A stretch of 64,000 nucleotides of DNA, taken from assembly GCF_029867415.1 (NCBI RefSeq), contig NW_026706261.1, forward strand, positions 1 through 64,000, written 5' to 3'. The DNA is from Vicia villosa (Eukaryota; Streptophyta; Magnoliopsida; Fabales; Fabaceae). Under the pieces are notes generated by a model. The model was not told the origin of the DNA. It saw only the letters and a list, made by a program, of their open reading frames with translations, and made no database searches. Both the position numbers and the translations under genes were made by a program. Positions 1 to 12,062 of the stretch are shown here, piece by piece (the stretch's first letter is position 1; every line of letters begins with the position of its first letter).

Positions 1-545
1 AAATGAACCGCTGCTACTAACATGGGTTGGTTGTATTCTAAACCTGTTTTTGACAGTTGGATCAAATCGTATATCCCTAACGATTTCCAAAAGGATCCTT
101 TTTGTTTCTCTACCTTTTCTAGCCAAGCATAATACAAATCAGGATCTTTGGCTAAAGGAAATGACCTAAACACTTTTACAGAATTGGTCATATAGTTTAA
201 CCTAATTTTGGCTAAAGCTAAAGGGGTTGCAGTTGAAGTTTTCTCTACATTAGTAGATTTGCCTAAAGGAGAACGACCGTCTTCATCTATCCTAACTTTG
301 CTAACTATTGGTCTAGTTTTATAGTAAGCAGGGAAAAACTTATTCATGGATTGGATATTTTCACTCGGTAACGGACCCATAAAGGCAAGAGTTTTTCCAG
401 AAAGATCAAAAGGTATGATTACCTGGGAAGCGTAGATTGCGCGTATTTCTTCAGTATTAGGGTTTGGAACGAACTCTCGTTCCCCAGAACGTGTTGTTGA
501 TTGGAGCTTCACAGCGGGTTGAAGAACATTTGAAGATGAAGCCAT
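1..545 (-). CDS. Antisense plant-mobile-domain-like ORF of a Tat-type element, partial
   Basis: An open frame starts with ATG at 545-543 on the minus strand (MASSSNVLQPAV) and stays open for 181 codons to the window edge, so the C-terminus is missing. The motif FWKSLGIYDLIQLSKTGLEY resembles the plant mobile domain ('aminotransferase-like') family. It lies antisense, upstream of the 3' LTR at 986-1953 that belongs to a plus-strand element. Extra antisense ORFs between pol and the 3' LTR are known in Tat-lineage Ty3/gypsy elements. The ORF would therefore be element cargo rather than a host gene. No catalytic function can be assigned. Family assignment is from recognition of the sequence pattern, not a search. 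Confidence 0.6.
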   Translation of the reverse strand, partial: MASSSNVLQPAVKLQSTTRSGEREFVPNPNTEEIRAIYASQVIIPFDLSGKTLAFMGPLPSENIQSMNKFFPAYYKTRPIVSKVRIDEDGRSPLGKSTNVEKTSTATPLALAKIRLNYMTNSVKVFRSFPLAKDPDLYYAWLEKVEKQKGSFWKSLGIYDLIQLSKTGLEYNQPMLVAAVH

Positions 546-985
546 GGAAGAGTTTTGCTAAAGAGAGCAAGATTTTAGAAAGAGTGAAGATATTCTTAGT
601 TTTCTCGGTGTAGAAGATGAATGGAAGGCGGTATAAAGGCACAAGGTCAAATATTTAAAGGTTTAATGGAAACCCTTTTAAATCTTTTGGGTAAAACCCG
701 AGAGACACATGGCGGTTGGTGATTTAATCCAACGGCGGTTGAATAAGTTAGCCTTACTCCTAGTATATAGGAATAATGATCAGTAAGTAAGGTTAAAACG
801 TGGGAATGTAAGTCATGAGAAGACATCTTTGAAAATGACAAGACGTTTCGGAAACAGTGTTATCAGTGATTATGACGTTAGTCAGCAGTCTTGGAACTTT
901 CAAAGATCATAAAAACGAAATCTTATAATGACAAGAAACGCCTATTTCTGTTGATTCTCGAAACAGGCATTTATTGGGGGCAATT

Positions 986-1953
986 TGTTAGCTGAAGATT
1001 TCGTTTTATATTGTTTGTCCTTCGAAGGAGTTGAGAATCGAAGGAAAGATGGTTACTGATGGCCATCCCTTAAAAAGTGAAAGAATGGCTACTGATGGTC
1101 ATGCCTCGAAGATACAGACTTCTAAGTTCGTTGAAGATAGTGAACACTGAAAGACTAATGAAAGCATATGTCTTCGGGACTTAGACAAAATTTATAAAGT
1201 ATATATTTAAGTGTTACTACTTAGCGTGTTTTCATAGTGTTTTTACACTGCCACGCGTCGAAGACGGACTCAGGCGGGAAGATTTGAAATTCGAAGACAG
1301 TATCGTAACTCTCCAAATACAGATGGCTTCGGTGGAAGTTCTGATGAGAAACGTGGCAGCAGATTAGTGTAGGACCGTTAAGGTCGAAACTAGTATAAAT
1401 AGGGGTCTTTATGTTAGGATTCCGTGTGTTCATTTTGTACAAATCACTCACATATTTACTCAAGTATCAAGTGTTACGAGAAAGAGTTCGCTGAGAAAAT
1501 GTACGTATGACACCACCATTTTAATACATGTGTATTGTATTTCATTTTCGAATACATTTCTGAGTTACTGCATTCCATTTATTTCTTGTCATTTACATTC
1601 CTGTATCTTTATTTTACTTTCGAATTTACTTTCATGATCATTTACTTTTAAAGTCCTTAACGTTTATGCAGTTTAAGATTCTTTATGTTTTAACAATTTT
1701 TAAGTTTCATATGTTATGTTATTTATTTTTCTTGTTGAAGTTATAATTACATATAACGAAGCAATTACCAAGATTCTTAAATCGAACAATACTCATCGAA
1801 GAGGACAAATTACGAATATGATTCAAATGAACATTGATAACAATCTTCTTGACTATGTGTCCTAGATCAATCTAGTCGATCCTGCAAGTAACCAAATCAT
1901 ATTTATTATAGTTTGGAAGAGTAGCGGTTGTTTACCGGAAATCACCGTAAACA
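986..1953 (+). repeat. 3' LTR (968 bp) of the Tat/Cyclops-like element
   Basis: The LTR starts TGTTAGCTGAAG directly after a purine-rich tract and ends CCGTAAACA at 1953, where copy I leader sequence resumes. A TATAAATA box lies at 1394-1401 and is the likely U3 promoter. No ORF of note lies in it. Confidence 0.7.
1394..1401 (+). promoter_or_regulatory. TATA box in the Tat-like LTR
   Basis: TATAAATA in a GC-richer local context (CTAGTATAAATAGGGGTC), about 400 bases into the LTR, as expected for a U3 core promoter. Promoter activity is inferred only. Confidence 0.5.
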
Positions 1954-2777
1954 GCTGGGGACTTTTCGATTAAAAAGAGGGGTTACCTTAAAAGTTTAGG
2001 ATCACTTAATTGTATTCTATTGTTTGCTTTGCTTGCTTTATTTTTCAGGGTTGTTTTGGGAATTAACTGAAGGACGAATCCTACACCCGGATTCAAGAAC
2101 ACTTAAGATTAGGAGTGGCATAGTCATTGCGACCTCTTTCACATATGTGGAGATGAGTCAATATGAAGTTCACACTTGAGTTAGGACTCCATAGCATATG
2201 CACACCTTTCTCAAATGAGGGGGGTCTATGTATGTGTCTGTGGGTGCGCCGGAACTCAAGGACCTTTAGTTACCCTTAATCCATCTTGGCCTTTAGGAAC
2301 GTAGTGGGGGACTACTCTTGACAAATGTTGAGAACTAGTTGCTACCCGATGCTACAATTCAGATAGGTTCTTTCTCAAAGTATCATTGCATGATGCAAAT
2401 GTATCATGTCCGAGGGTGCTTTAGAAGGGCTGACAATTCTGGATAACTCATAGAACCCGTTGCTGAAATCATCCTTATCCTTAGAAGTACCTTGGGGAAG
2501 GGTATCTCACATGATCTAAACTCCATGCAAGCCGAGCCTAAGGAAATTGTGTGACTTGTGTGACTTGTTTGTGTTTGCTACTAACCTCCGTTTCCTCGCA
2601 GGTTTTGTTGAAAGGACTTGTTTGTCCTTACTATCTCACACTATGCCTAATGAACTGCATTCGCATAACATCATGACATCATGACATCATAAGCATAACA
2701 TGATTTAACTAACCCCTTCAAGGATCTTAGGGATTTAGGGCGCACAATTTCAAGTGCTCTTATCAAGGACGAAATTC

Positions 2778-2972
2778 CTATCAAGGGGCAAGAGGATTTA
2801 TTTTCCTCTGGCCATTCGTCTTCCAATTCAAAGACACAGTACCTATCAAGGGGCAAGAGAATTTATTTTCCTCTGGTCGTATGCCTTCCAGTTCAGGGAC
2901 ACGATACCTATCAAGGGGCAAGAGGATTTATTTTTCTCTAGCCATATGCTTTCAAATTCAAAAGTACAAGTA
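2778..2972 (+). repeat. Tandem repeat, three 65-bp units
   Basis: The motif CTATCAAGGGGCAAGAG starts at 2778, 2843 and 2908, giving a strict 65-bp period. Two units of the same repeat occur in copy II near 22440-22560. The short ORF running through it looks incidental. Confidence 0.8.
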
Positions 2973-3270
2973 TCCCGAATCAGAGGCTATGACCCATTGG
3001 ATATGGTGAGCTTGATTCTCAAAGAAAGACATTCAAAGACAAAAGTCAGAATTCTTCAGACAAAGACGCGACCAAACCATTTTCTAATGTTGCTAACTAA
3101 ATTCCTAAAGATCCTTGAAAAGATTGAATTTGCATTCATAACATCACATAAAACTAACTTTTCCTTTCAGGTCGACCAACTGGTCAGACAAATACCATCA
3201 ACAAATCAATCTCTGGCAGATATAGATTCTAGAAAGCATATCACTCCAGACATTCTGAAGACACCTACAT

Positions 3271-3570
3271 CAGATATACATTCCGGAAGCTCGAACCCCG
3301 GACATTCTGAAATTTCCAATCAGATGAACATTCTGGAAGCTTGACCCCCAGACTTCTGAAACATTCCAATCAGATATACATTCCGGAAGCTCGAACCCCG
3401 GACATTCTGAAAGTTCCAATCAGATGAACATTCTGGAAGCTTGACCCCCAGACTTCTGAAATATTCCAATCAGATATACATTCCGGAAGCTCGAACCCTG
3501 GACATTCTGAAACATTCTTATCAGATACACGTTCCGGAAGCTCGAACCCCGGATACTCTGAATCTCTACA
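3271..3570 (+). repeat. Tandem repeat, about six 50-bp units
   Basis: Alternating units start CAGATATACATTCCGGAAGC and CAGATGAACATTCTGGAAGC at 3271, 3321, 3371, 3421 and 3471, then continue more degenerately to about 3570. The alternation makes a 100-bp higher-order unit. The block lies just upstream of the gag remnant. Confidence 0.8.
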
Positions 3571-3630
3571 CCAGCTCCACAACAACGATGCAAGCCAGAT
3601 GCACCTAAGCGTCAATTCACCAAGATTAAT

Positions 3631-3902
3631 ATGTCATTGTCTCACGCATTACAACATCGGTTGAAGATCGAATTGACTACTCTGAGGGACCCTCCTAAGA
3701 ATTCTAACACCTCCACTCGTGGCTATAAACTCAATGCGAGGTGCGCGTACCATTCCAATACTCCTGGACATGACACTAATAATTGTTAACTCTGAAGAAT
3801 AAGATCCAAGACATGATCGATGCTGGTGAAGTTGAGTTCAACCCTCCTGAAACTCCTGTGGTGATCACCGCTCCTATGCCTAGTCATGACAAGACTGATT
3901 AA
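3631..3902 (+). pseudogene. Gag zinc-knuckle remnant of copy I, frameshifted
   Basis: Translation from ATG 3631 gives MSLSHALQH and then a zinc-knuckle CAYHSNTPGHDTNNC, the CX2HX5HX4C spacing also used by the intact Ogre Gag at 31138. Right after the last Cys a one-base loss relative to copy II brings an early stop. In the shifted frame the similarity continues (KIQDMIDAGEVEFNPPETP) to a TAA at 3900-3902. The equivalent ORF in copy II is unbroken apart from the Ogre insertion. The rest of Gag and all of Pol are absent. Confidence 0.7.
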
Positions 3903-6189
3903 CGTCTAGACGGACGAACTTTTGGATCATTAGATCTACTTTCGTTTGCAATTTCTATTCTGTTTGTATAAACATTCGACTTATGATAGACATTATCTGT
4001 TTTAATAATCATCATCAGTGCATTGCATCTTGAATAAATTATTTCGCTATCACTCATTTTAAATTATGTCTTTACTTTGCATGTGTTTTGTGATATTCAA
4101 CTCCTGCTAAGTTGTGAGCCTTTTAAGGGAGGATGGCGAAAACGATACCGCAACCTCACACAATATGCTTTTGAACAGACTATGCTGACGATGTACAGAC
4201 ATTGTTTCAATTCCTAAAAAGTGGAGATATAAGGATGTTAATCCCTCGTCAACCCCTTTGAGCCTAAGAAGTAGAAGTTTCTTTCTCGTACTAATTAAAC
4301 CCCTTGATCATAACCTGGGGCAGGGTAGTTCTCAGTTAATTTGGCTGTGCATTATACTTTAAGAGGATCATTCAGTACACCTTTCAACAAAAGTTTCAAT
4401 CACAAGCGTTCATCCGCACACATCAAAGAAGTGTTGGAGATGTCAATCAAAAGCCAATGATGGTTCATCAATAATTAAGCAAGGCAGTCAATATCTTTCA
4501 AAAAAAATGAAAAAACATATATACAAAGAAAAGCCTGCTAAGTCAAAAATCAAAAAGATGACTTAGGCAAAAATCAAGGCATCCCGCTGACTGTAATCTC
4601 AAAATAGATAGTTCAGGCAAAAGTTAGGGATATCAAAAAGATGAAAAAAGAGAAGTAAATAAATTCCTGAACAACACAATGTTGTGACTACCAAAAGGAA
4701 GAAGTGACTGCGATCTCAAAAGTTTTCTTTGCTTGTGAACCATCATCATTATCAAAGGTGCAAATACAAAAGTCTCTTGGAACCTGAATGCATAAGTTGA
4801 ATTAACTGAGCTTAGGACTAAAGATCATCACGAAGAGGGGTGGGTACAAATAAACTTTGAGCCTTTATCCTTTGCTTCTTAAACCGTGAACCAAGCCACG
4901 TTACAACCCTTGAAAGTTCTAACTGAAGCATGGTTAGTTCGAAAGCATACTGTTACCAAAAAAAAGGGGTATTATGACTCCTTAAGGTATACCATAAATG
5001 CCGAGTTGATACTTCGTTTTTTATAAACATCACGTTTTTATAAATATCACGCTTTTACATCTCCTGTTTTAATGTTTTTCAAAACTCAAGACAGACATAT
5101 GCATTGCATCTCATGAATTCATTATTAAATATATTTTGCTACATAATTTCAAATGTTAGCATTAGAAAGAATATGCACAGGGTACGACTAATGACTAAAA
5201 GTCATCCCGATAGACGAAACCATTTCAGCAGCAACATCCCTTATAACTGACTCAGTTGGCTAGAAGTCAAAGAATACAAGGGGCACGACGTGTTTTGTCC
5301 AAACAATCTGGGGCAATCAAGTCAAGATTCCGAGAATCTGTCAAGGATGCCAAAACAATCAGGGGCATGCATCCAAATAGATCTGAAGCTACTTCCCAAC
5401 CTACATGGGATGTTGTCTTTGGCCTATGATTACTAGGGGCATGTCGCCCATAGTGCACATCTCATAAAGTCCTCGCGAGGCGAATCTTTCCAAAGTTCCT
5501 ACTAGTAGGGGCAAATTTATGCAAGTCCAGTTTGATATCTTGATCAACACTTAGTGGTGTGATTCTAATCAAATCCAAGAATGGTAGTTACAATAATACT
5601 GGGGGCAACTTTCAAGACACCCATGTTTCCCTACAAAGCCGGGTTCACAGGATGATATCCCCGCAGAGTAATCATTAAGAAAATATCTTCAAATGCCTTC
5701 GTTCAACAAAAGATATAGCTCCTCAACAGAGTTCACACCTTCGACACTGTCGGTTCCCCGACCTTCTCCTCCTCTTCAAACATGGTTTATTAATATCTTT
5801 AATCCCCAGCCAGGGTACATCAAGTTACTGGTCACCCCCAAGCAAAATCATAAATCCCCAGCTGTGTATCTTCAAAACAAGATCAGTCATCAGAGTCATA
5901 ATGACCTAAAGATTTATTTTCTCAGTCAAGATACTCCAGATAGCATAAATCATATACATCACATACATATTCATACATTGCATACATTACTTCATGACAA
6001 ACATACAGAGACTCGTCATATAATACATGTATCATGACATTGCATATTTCTAACTTTGTTTTCAGGTTCCGCCTCGACAAGCATTCCTCTCAGATATAAT
6101 CGAGCTGGAGATTCATTCTGACAAGCCTTTTTACATTCCAAAACTTCGTCAAATAACTTATCAACTCCAACGAGCAAGCATTCTTTATC
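3903..6189 (+). other. Non-coding tail of copy I
   Basis: There is no credible gene. The sequence is collinear with 41058-43390 of copy II and partly with 51813-52700 of copy III, so it is a family-specific 3' untranslated region. Short ORFs inside (such as 5693-6037) have a partly similar counterpart in copy II but no recognisable domain. A TTTTCAG|G acceptor-like site at about 6060-6067 precedes the next repeat block. Confidence 0.6.
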
Positions 6190-6640
6190 AGATATGGTCT
6201 AATGTATGACCCGTTCCGGTATTCTCTATCAGATATGGTCTAATGTATGACCCGTTTCGGTATTCTCAATCAGATATGGTCTAATGTATGACCCGTTCTG
6301 GCATTATCCCTCATATATAGTTTAATGAATAACTCGTTCTGATATCCTCCATCAGATATGGTTTAATGCATGACTCGTTCTGGTATTCTCCTTCAGATAT
6401 GGTTTAATGAATAACTCGTTCTGATATTCTTCCTCAGATATGGTCCAATGTATGACTCGTTCTGACACCCTCCGACAGATATGGTCTAATGTACGACTCG
6501 TTCTGCTATTCCTCTTCAGATATGGTCTAATGAATGACTCGTTCTGACATCCTTCAACAGACATGGTCTAATGTACAACTCGTTCTGACATCCTTCAATA
6601 TGTATGACCAGTTTCTCTCATCACAAACAATGCTGACACG
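6190..6640 (+). repeat. Tandem repeat, about ten units of 41-44 bp
   Basis: Units read CAGATATGGTCTAATGTATG followed by ACTCGTTCTGA and a variable spacer, with first starts at 6190 and 6231. The same repeat family occurs at 22890-23290 in copy II, but there it lies upstream of the gag remnant instead of downstream. Confidence 0.8.
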
Positions 6641-6718
6641 ATCAATCTCCAACAAATACTTCTCAATACTTCTCAACACTTCTCAACATATTAAGCTCAA
6701 AATCAACCTAACACACGA

Positions 6719-7095
6719 TTTTCCAGACATCTACGGGTGCAAATTGGGTCTAACACACGACTCATCCTTCAACCTAACGCACGGTTTTCCAGACATCTAC
6801 GGATACAAATTGGATTCAGTCTAAAGCACGACTCATCCTTCAACCTAACGCACAGTTTTCCAGACATCTACGGATGCAAATTGGATTTAGTCTAACGCGT
6901 GACTCATCCTTCGATCTAACGCACGGTTTTCCAGACATCTATGGATGCAAATTGGATCTGATCTGACGTACGACACATCCTTCAGCCTAACGCACGGTTT
7001 TCCAGACATCTGCTAATGCAAACTAGACCCAGTCTAACGTACGAATCAACCTAAGTCTATTCCTCAGAAACAGTCTAACGTACGACACATTCTGA
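6719..7095 (+). repeat. Tandem repeat, about five 66-71-bp units
   Basis: TTTTCCAGACATCTACGG recurs at 6719, 6785, 6856, 6927 and 6998. It is a second, unrelated array immediately after the 42-bp array in the copy I 3' region. Confidence 0.75.
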
Positions 7096-7383
7096 CTCTC
7101 AAGTATATCAAGTTGGATGGCATCTTCAAGCCCATCTCAATCATACATCTTTTCCAAACACCTGGATAGCATCTTCGAGCCCATCTCTGACAAAAGTCCC
7201 TTCATCATCAGCTAGGGCAAATTCCTGGGTATTATAGTGTTCAATCCTCTTTTACCTTCAGATTCCGACTGGCATATAAACCATTCTACACCCTCAGGTA
7301 TAAGAAGATTGAACAGGGGCAACTGTCATACCCCAAAATTTGGCCTCATATAGTTTCAAATGTCATTTTATTTCATGGCATAA

Positions 7384-7440
7384 TTGGCAAGGAGGTAAGG
7401 TTTGCAAACACAAGGTCCCAGGTTTGAATTTCATTACTAA
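7384..7440 (+). promoter_or_regulatory. Degenerate tRNA-like cassette in copy I LTR
   Basis: TTGGCAAGGAGGTAAGG...CAGGTTTGAATTTC aligns with the better tRNA-like cassette of copy II (18106-18161). Its A-box region is shortened and its B box decayed (GGTTTGAATTT at 7421-7431). Confidence 0.45.
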
Positions 7441-7734
7441 CTTTTTCCTTTTATTCATTTCTAATTGTAATAAAAAAATTCTTTTTATCATCTTAATTCT
7501 AATTTTTTTTTTATTAAATAGGTTTTTTAATAGTTTTTTTTCATCTTTTTTTATTCGTAAAAACATAAAAAAAAAATCACAAAGTATTCAAATTTAATTT
7601 ATTCTATTTTTAGCACTTTTATAGCTTAGGGGATAAATCCATTTTATTAAGTTAGTTTGATTTAAACAAAGATTATTTTTGAGCTCTAATTTGGTCCATG
7701 AATTGGTCCATAACTTTAACCTAATTCTTTATTG

Positions 7735-7742
7735 TATATATA
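7735..7742 (+). promoter_or_regulatory. TATA box of copy I LTR
   Basis: TATATATA followed by CTAACTGAACC. Copy II has TATATATATACTAACTAATT at the corresponding place, which marks the U3/R border region. Confidence 0.45.
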
Positions 7743-8067
7743 CTAACTGAACCCTATTTTGAAAAGGAGGGAGCACACTGTAAATATTACACGGTTTCAA
7801 TTCCACCATTTTTTGTCGCTCACGCAAAAATCATTCAATCACCAAAACTCATGAGGCATAACCACTCCCAATTGTCACCATCAAAGCCAAACCTTCAAAA
7901 CACTAAACTACTTTCCCATCACAATATTATCATAAATTCAAAACCAAACTTCACTCATAAGTCCTTCAGCACCGATCCAAGAATAACACAGCATGTTCAT
8001 ACAACAATCAACACAACAACAAAAATCTGACGAAATTGTGTTCTTTTTAAGTTTGTTTTGTTTTCAG

Positions 8068-8457
8068 GAAAAATACAAAAGGATGAGAACCGTTTCACGA
8101 AACCAAATCCGCAACGTTGATGCTCGAAGCTTCATTCACGCTGTCAATCGCTGCCGCTCCATTCGACAATTGACGGAAAAGATTAGGAACAAAGAAGAAG
8201 AGCAACCACGGCACCACGCTCCGATCATAGATCCCAACCGACGACCGATACACCACCACCTAGCCACCACGTTGAAATTTCAGAACGGCAATACCAACCG
8301 CCGGACGAAACCGCACGGTTGACGACAACAGCACAACAAGACGGTTCTAACAACACCGACATCCCGACCAATAGCTCACGATGTCTTCTCCACCATTGCG
8401 CATCCTACTTCTGTTGTGCCATCTCCGCTCTGTTCACAATCACCGCCATCATTACAA
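8068..8457 (+). other. Exon-like segment in copy I LTR
   Basis: A segment clearly GC-richer than its surroundings is bounded by TTTTCAG (ends 8067) and GTAAAT (8458-8463). The same arrangement is present in the LTRs at 11157-11499 and 18740-19362. An ORF covers part of it (to 8322) but has no recognisable domain and is not kept between families. Confidence 0.4.
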
Positions 8458-10718
8458 GTAAATACTCATTCCGATGATTGACTGTGTTGCTATGTCTATT
8501 TTGTTCAAGTGTTATTTAGGGGCAGAGCTGAGTTTTTCTTAAGAGAAAGTGTCTTTAGAGAAAGATGAAACTGTGTACTGGCGTTTTATTTTTCTTTTTC
8601 TATTTTGTCAAAGTAATAGATTTTGCTCTATTTTACTATAAAAAAGGTAAAACTGTCAAAAGAGTGTTGTGTGATGTGAAGAAGTGTAGGCCTCGTTCCT
8701 GTTCATTCTACTTTGAATTTTCTTTTCTCATTCACTTTTGCTAAAATATTAACATAGTTTCTAGGTTCTATTGTTATATAATATAATGCTTTGCTATTTA
8801 AATTTCTCAATGGTGTGACGTTCTTGTTATATATAATTAGTTTACATAATTTTTTTTGACTTATACATAAATCATAATAACAAAAATATTATAATTTAGA
8901 TTTTCTTTCTTTAATATAAAAAACACCAAAAATATTTGTTTTAATCTTAATATTTCCTTTTTTAGATTTTAATATGGCTATTTTTTTTAAGATTTTTTCT
9001 TTAATCAATTCTCATTTTATTTCTCGGTACTCCCATTTTCTTGTTTATTGCGAGGTACATTCGAGCTGCTTATCTATTCTCGTGGATATTCGCAAATTCA
9101 TCCTCAATCTTCTCCACTGGATCTCGCCAATTCCATCTAAAGGACCAGAATGTGCTACGAAGCTAAGTCCCGATTTAACCCTTATTTAAATATTTGTTAT
9201 TTTATTTAAAATTAAGGTTTATCTTTAAATATAATGAACTCCGCCTACACTCAATTCTTGTTTGCCTTTGCTCTGCCAATTTTTTCAGGGTTAACCCCGA
9301 GTACTCCCGACTACGAACCATATCAGATCAAATCCAAAGCTAAGTTTTGTTCATATTTATTTAATTTCTTTTTGCCATTTTTTTAAAAATTAGGGTTAAC
9401 CTTATTTGTCATTGAACTGATAATGCACTCGCCCCTATTTTCTGTTTATTTCTCCCTTTCCCACCTTTTCAGGGTTTGCCAACCGCCAAAGCTCAAATAG
9501 TCGGTAACCCTAAACTCTAATCTCTCTTATTTTTCTGCCTTAATTATTACTTATGCCAAACCCTATTGCACCATGAACCCGCTGGCTTCATTCTCCCTTT
9601 CCCCCGCTGGTTTCTTTTTCCCCTTCCCCATATTGCTTTAATTATATTGTTTATATTTTTGCATGGTTAGTAATCTTAGGGAGTGCAAGCTGTAATTAAT
9701 ATAGAATCACCTAATTACAAGATAAATAATTGAATTTAATCACGTGATTGTTGCACCCACGCACACTTTTTGGTAACCCTTTTTGTTGCCTATTGCCTTA
9801 TTGCCTTGTTTTTTTGCAGAATAGCCATGTCCCTTGAATACGAGGATACCTCAGCCATGTTGCCTCGACTAATGCAAAGATCATAAGTCCCTAATGATGC
9901 TGCCTTCGATACACAAATATGATCTCGTCCCTCGGAAGTTGCCTACGAAAGGTTGAGGTATCCTCTGGTTGCCTACGAAAGGCTATTCTGATCTTTCCCT
10001 TTAGACTACCTGCCTCTCTATGGCATGGGACGGTCTTATGGCGAACGATAACTCGATGACCCGTTAACATCCAAACGAAAGGCTTTCTGCCCTCTTATGG
10101 CATGGATAAACCCTTTCACCCTGAAAGGCTAAAAGAACAGATTTTCTACATTATTAAGGTAATTGCCCCTAATTGCCTTGCTCTGGCTAAAAACTTTTTC
10201 ATATTCTTTCTCATAAACCTTCAAAATGGCTACGCTCATTTACGAGCTAAAGTCCGTACTCACTTCTTCTACATTTCTTTTCGAAAAAGAGCAAAGCAAT
10301 TAAGAGCCCATGGAAAACCATGGATGCAAAGGGTGCCTTACACCTTCCCTTTACATAATTACCCCTCGAACCCTGTTTTATTTAAAAGGTTTTTCCTGTT
10401 TCTTTTAGCCTTTCTGATTTAATTTGGATAAAATAAAAGTCGGTGGCGACTCTTGCTACCCGCACATTTCGATAAAAAGTCAGTACACCGTATTACACAA
10501 GGACAGGGTCCCGGGTTCGAACCTCATTTCTAACATTTTTCTATTTTATTTGCTTATAACTTTAGTTTTAATTTTATAATAGTTTTTCAAGATTAATTAT
10601 CATTGAAATTTGATTTGATTTTGTTTCTATTCTTAGAAGAAATCAAAACAAATATTTTGGTGTTAATTTATCTTTATTCTCTTTGATTTAATTTCAATTA
10701 TTACCTAAGTTTTTAGGT

Positions 10719-10727
10719 ATAAATAGA
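10719..10727 (+). promoter_or_regulatory. TATA box of the 10498-17470 LTR
   Basis: TATAAATAG about 430 bases upstream of the exon-like segment, the same order as in the other LTRs. Confidence 0.5.
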
Positions 10728-11156
10728 TAGGCCAAAGACTAACAATGAGCCATATTTTCTAACCTTATTTCTAACCCTTATCTCCTCACGACAGTAACAC
10801 AACAATTAATCAATGTTCACTAACTTTCCAACCCTTATTCTACAACCTTCTTCAAGTACACTACCACTATATTCTGTAACTTTCACTACTCCAAACTAAC
10901 AATTGCCACATTTTAACCTGCACACTCATCTCACGTCTACCCCCGATCTCACAAGAACAACAACATCAAGCCTTCATTTGCTGTCACTTTTTACTCATAT
11001 CACTATCACACTAAACCATACCTTCAATTCCATGCATCCCACCAAACAACCCGCAGATTCAAACCATCCAAAATTCCATGAAAATAAACAAAAACCAACA
11101 CAAGCTCATTAACATAACCTATGTAAAGTTTTTTTTTATATTTTGTTTGTTTGCAG

Positions 11157-11499
11157 AGAATAGTGAAAAAGCAAAGGGGGAAGATACGACGCATCAGCCC
11201 CACATCCGATGAACTCAGCCGCAAACAACCGAAGAGTGGGAAGAGATTCAAAGTCGAATCGGCATCGGATCCGGTCAGTCACAACGCGATCTCGACGTCG
11301 CCGCAAAATCATCAACGACGCAGCCGCTAACCGCTTTGAAGACTATCGCGTGAAACATTCCTCGCCGATGCGGAAGCACATCGTCGAACCATGCTCTCCA
11401 CTAGCTCCAAACGGTGCCGAAGAACACCGCTCAGATCTGCCAAAGCCCCTCGAACCACCACTCCACTTTCAAATTCGCTTCCCGACGCCGTTGTGTCCG
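11157..11499 (+). other. Exon-like GC-rich segment in the 10498-17470 LTR
   Basis: It is bounded by a pyrimidine-rich stretch plus TTTGCAG (ends 11156) and by CCG|GTAACC at 11500. Several overlapping ORFs exist on both strands (for example 11209-11523) because the segment is GC-rich; none matches a family I know. It is probably transcribed leader sequence of the element rather than a gene. Confidence 0.4.
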
Positions 11500-12062
11500 G
11501 TAACCTTTTCTTTTATGGATTAATCTGCATCTGTTTTGAATTGTTTCATTGTTTGTGTGTGAAATTAAAACAATATAAACATTGTTGTTGTTGTCTTTTG
11601 AAAGAGATGGGTTATTGTTTTCTCTGTGAAAACTAGTAACAATATGCACGGGTTCTGTTTGGTTATACGAATTTGGATACATTATTTATTTTAAATAAAA
11701 ATGTTAAAAAAGAAAAAAAATTAGATAAATAATTAATTATTTCATATATAAAAATATTTAGATCAATAATAGATTTCTTCCCGTATACTATTTTTGGATT
11801 AAAAATATTTAATGATAAATACCATTTCTCGTATATAAAAATATTTAAATCAATAATAGATTTTTTTTCCTGTATACAGACTTTAATTTTGTTTAGGTAT
11901 CATTTACAAAAATATTTGGATAAATAGTAAATTTCGTATATAAAAATAGTTAGATCAATAATAAATTTTTTCCCGTATACCATTTTTAAATAAAAAATAT
12001 TTGGGTCATAAATACCATTTTTCGTAAATAATAGATTTTTTTTCATATACATATGTTATTTT

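Larger units (their letters stand above)
1..1953 (+). mobile_element. 3' end of a Tat/Cyclops-like Ty3/gypsy LTR element
   Basis: Only the right end lies in the window. It holds the antisense ORF (1-545), about 430 bases of non-coding sequence, a polypurine tract (ATTGGGGGCAATT, 973-985) and a 3' LTR (986-1953). Sequence from 1954 on matches the leader that follows the primer site in copy II (21530 onwards), so this element inserted into the primer-binding site of copy I. The 5-bp duplication at the right would be GCTGG (1954-1958); the left copy is outside the window. Confidence 0.7.
1954..10497 (+). mobile_element. Copy I: non-autonomous Ogre-type element, 5' LTR outside window
   Basis: The internal region (1954-7323) begins with the tail of the primer site (GCTGGGGAC, 1954-1962). 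It continues with leader sequence collinear with copy II, tandem repeats, a broken gag zinc-knuckle remnant (3631-3902), a long non-coding tail and a polypurine tract before the 3' LTR (7324-10497). No RT, RNase H, integrase or protease is present in about 5.4 kb, a length close to the internal region of copy II once its inserted Ogre is removed. The 3' duplication is CAAGG (10498-10502); the left copy is off-window. Confidence 0.75.
7324..10497 (+). repeat. 3' LTR of copy I (3,174 bp)
   Basis: It starts TGTCATACCCCAAAATTT directly after AGGGGCAAC (polypurine tract, about 7314-7323) and ends GTATTACA at 10497. It contains a degenerate tRNA-like segment (7384-7440), a TATATATA box (7735-7742), an acceptor-like TTTTCAG (to 8067), a GC-richer exon-like segment ending at GTAAAT (8458), and a conserved U5 block with a GGGTG/CACC hairpin near 10328-10352. 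Short ORFs inside are not considered genes. Confidence 0.8.

Noticed and set aside
2754..3344. 196-aa ORF in copy I leader
   Set aside because: It runs through the 65-bp tandem repeats and has no recognisable domain or intact counterpart in copy II.
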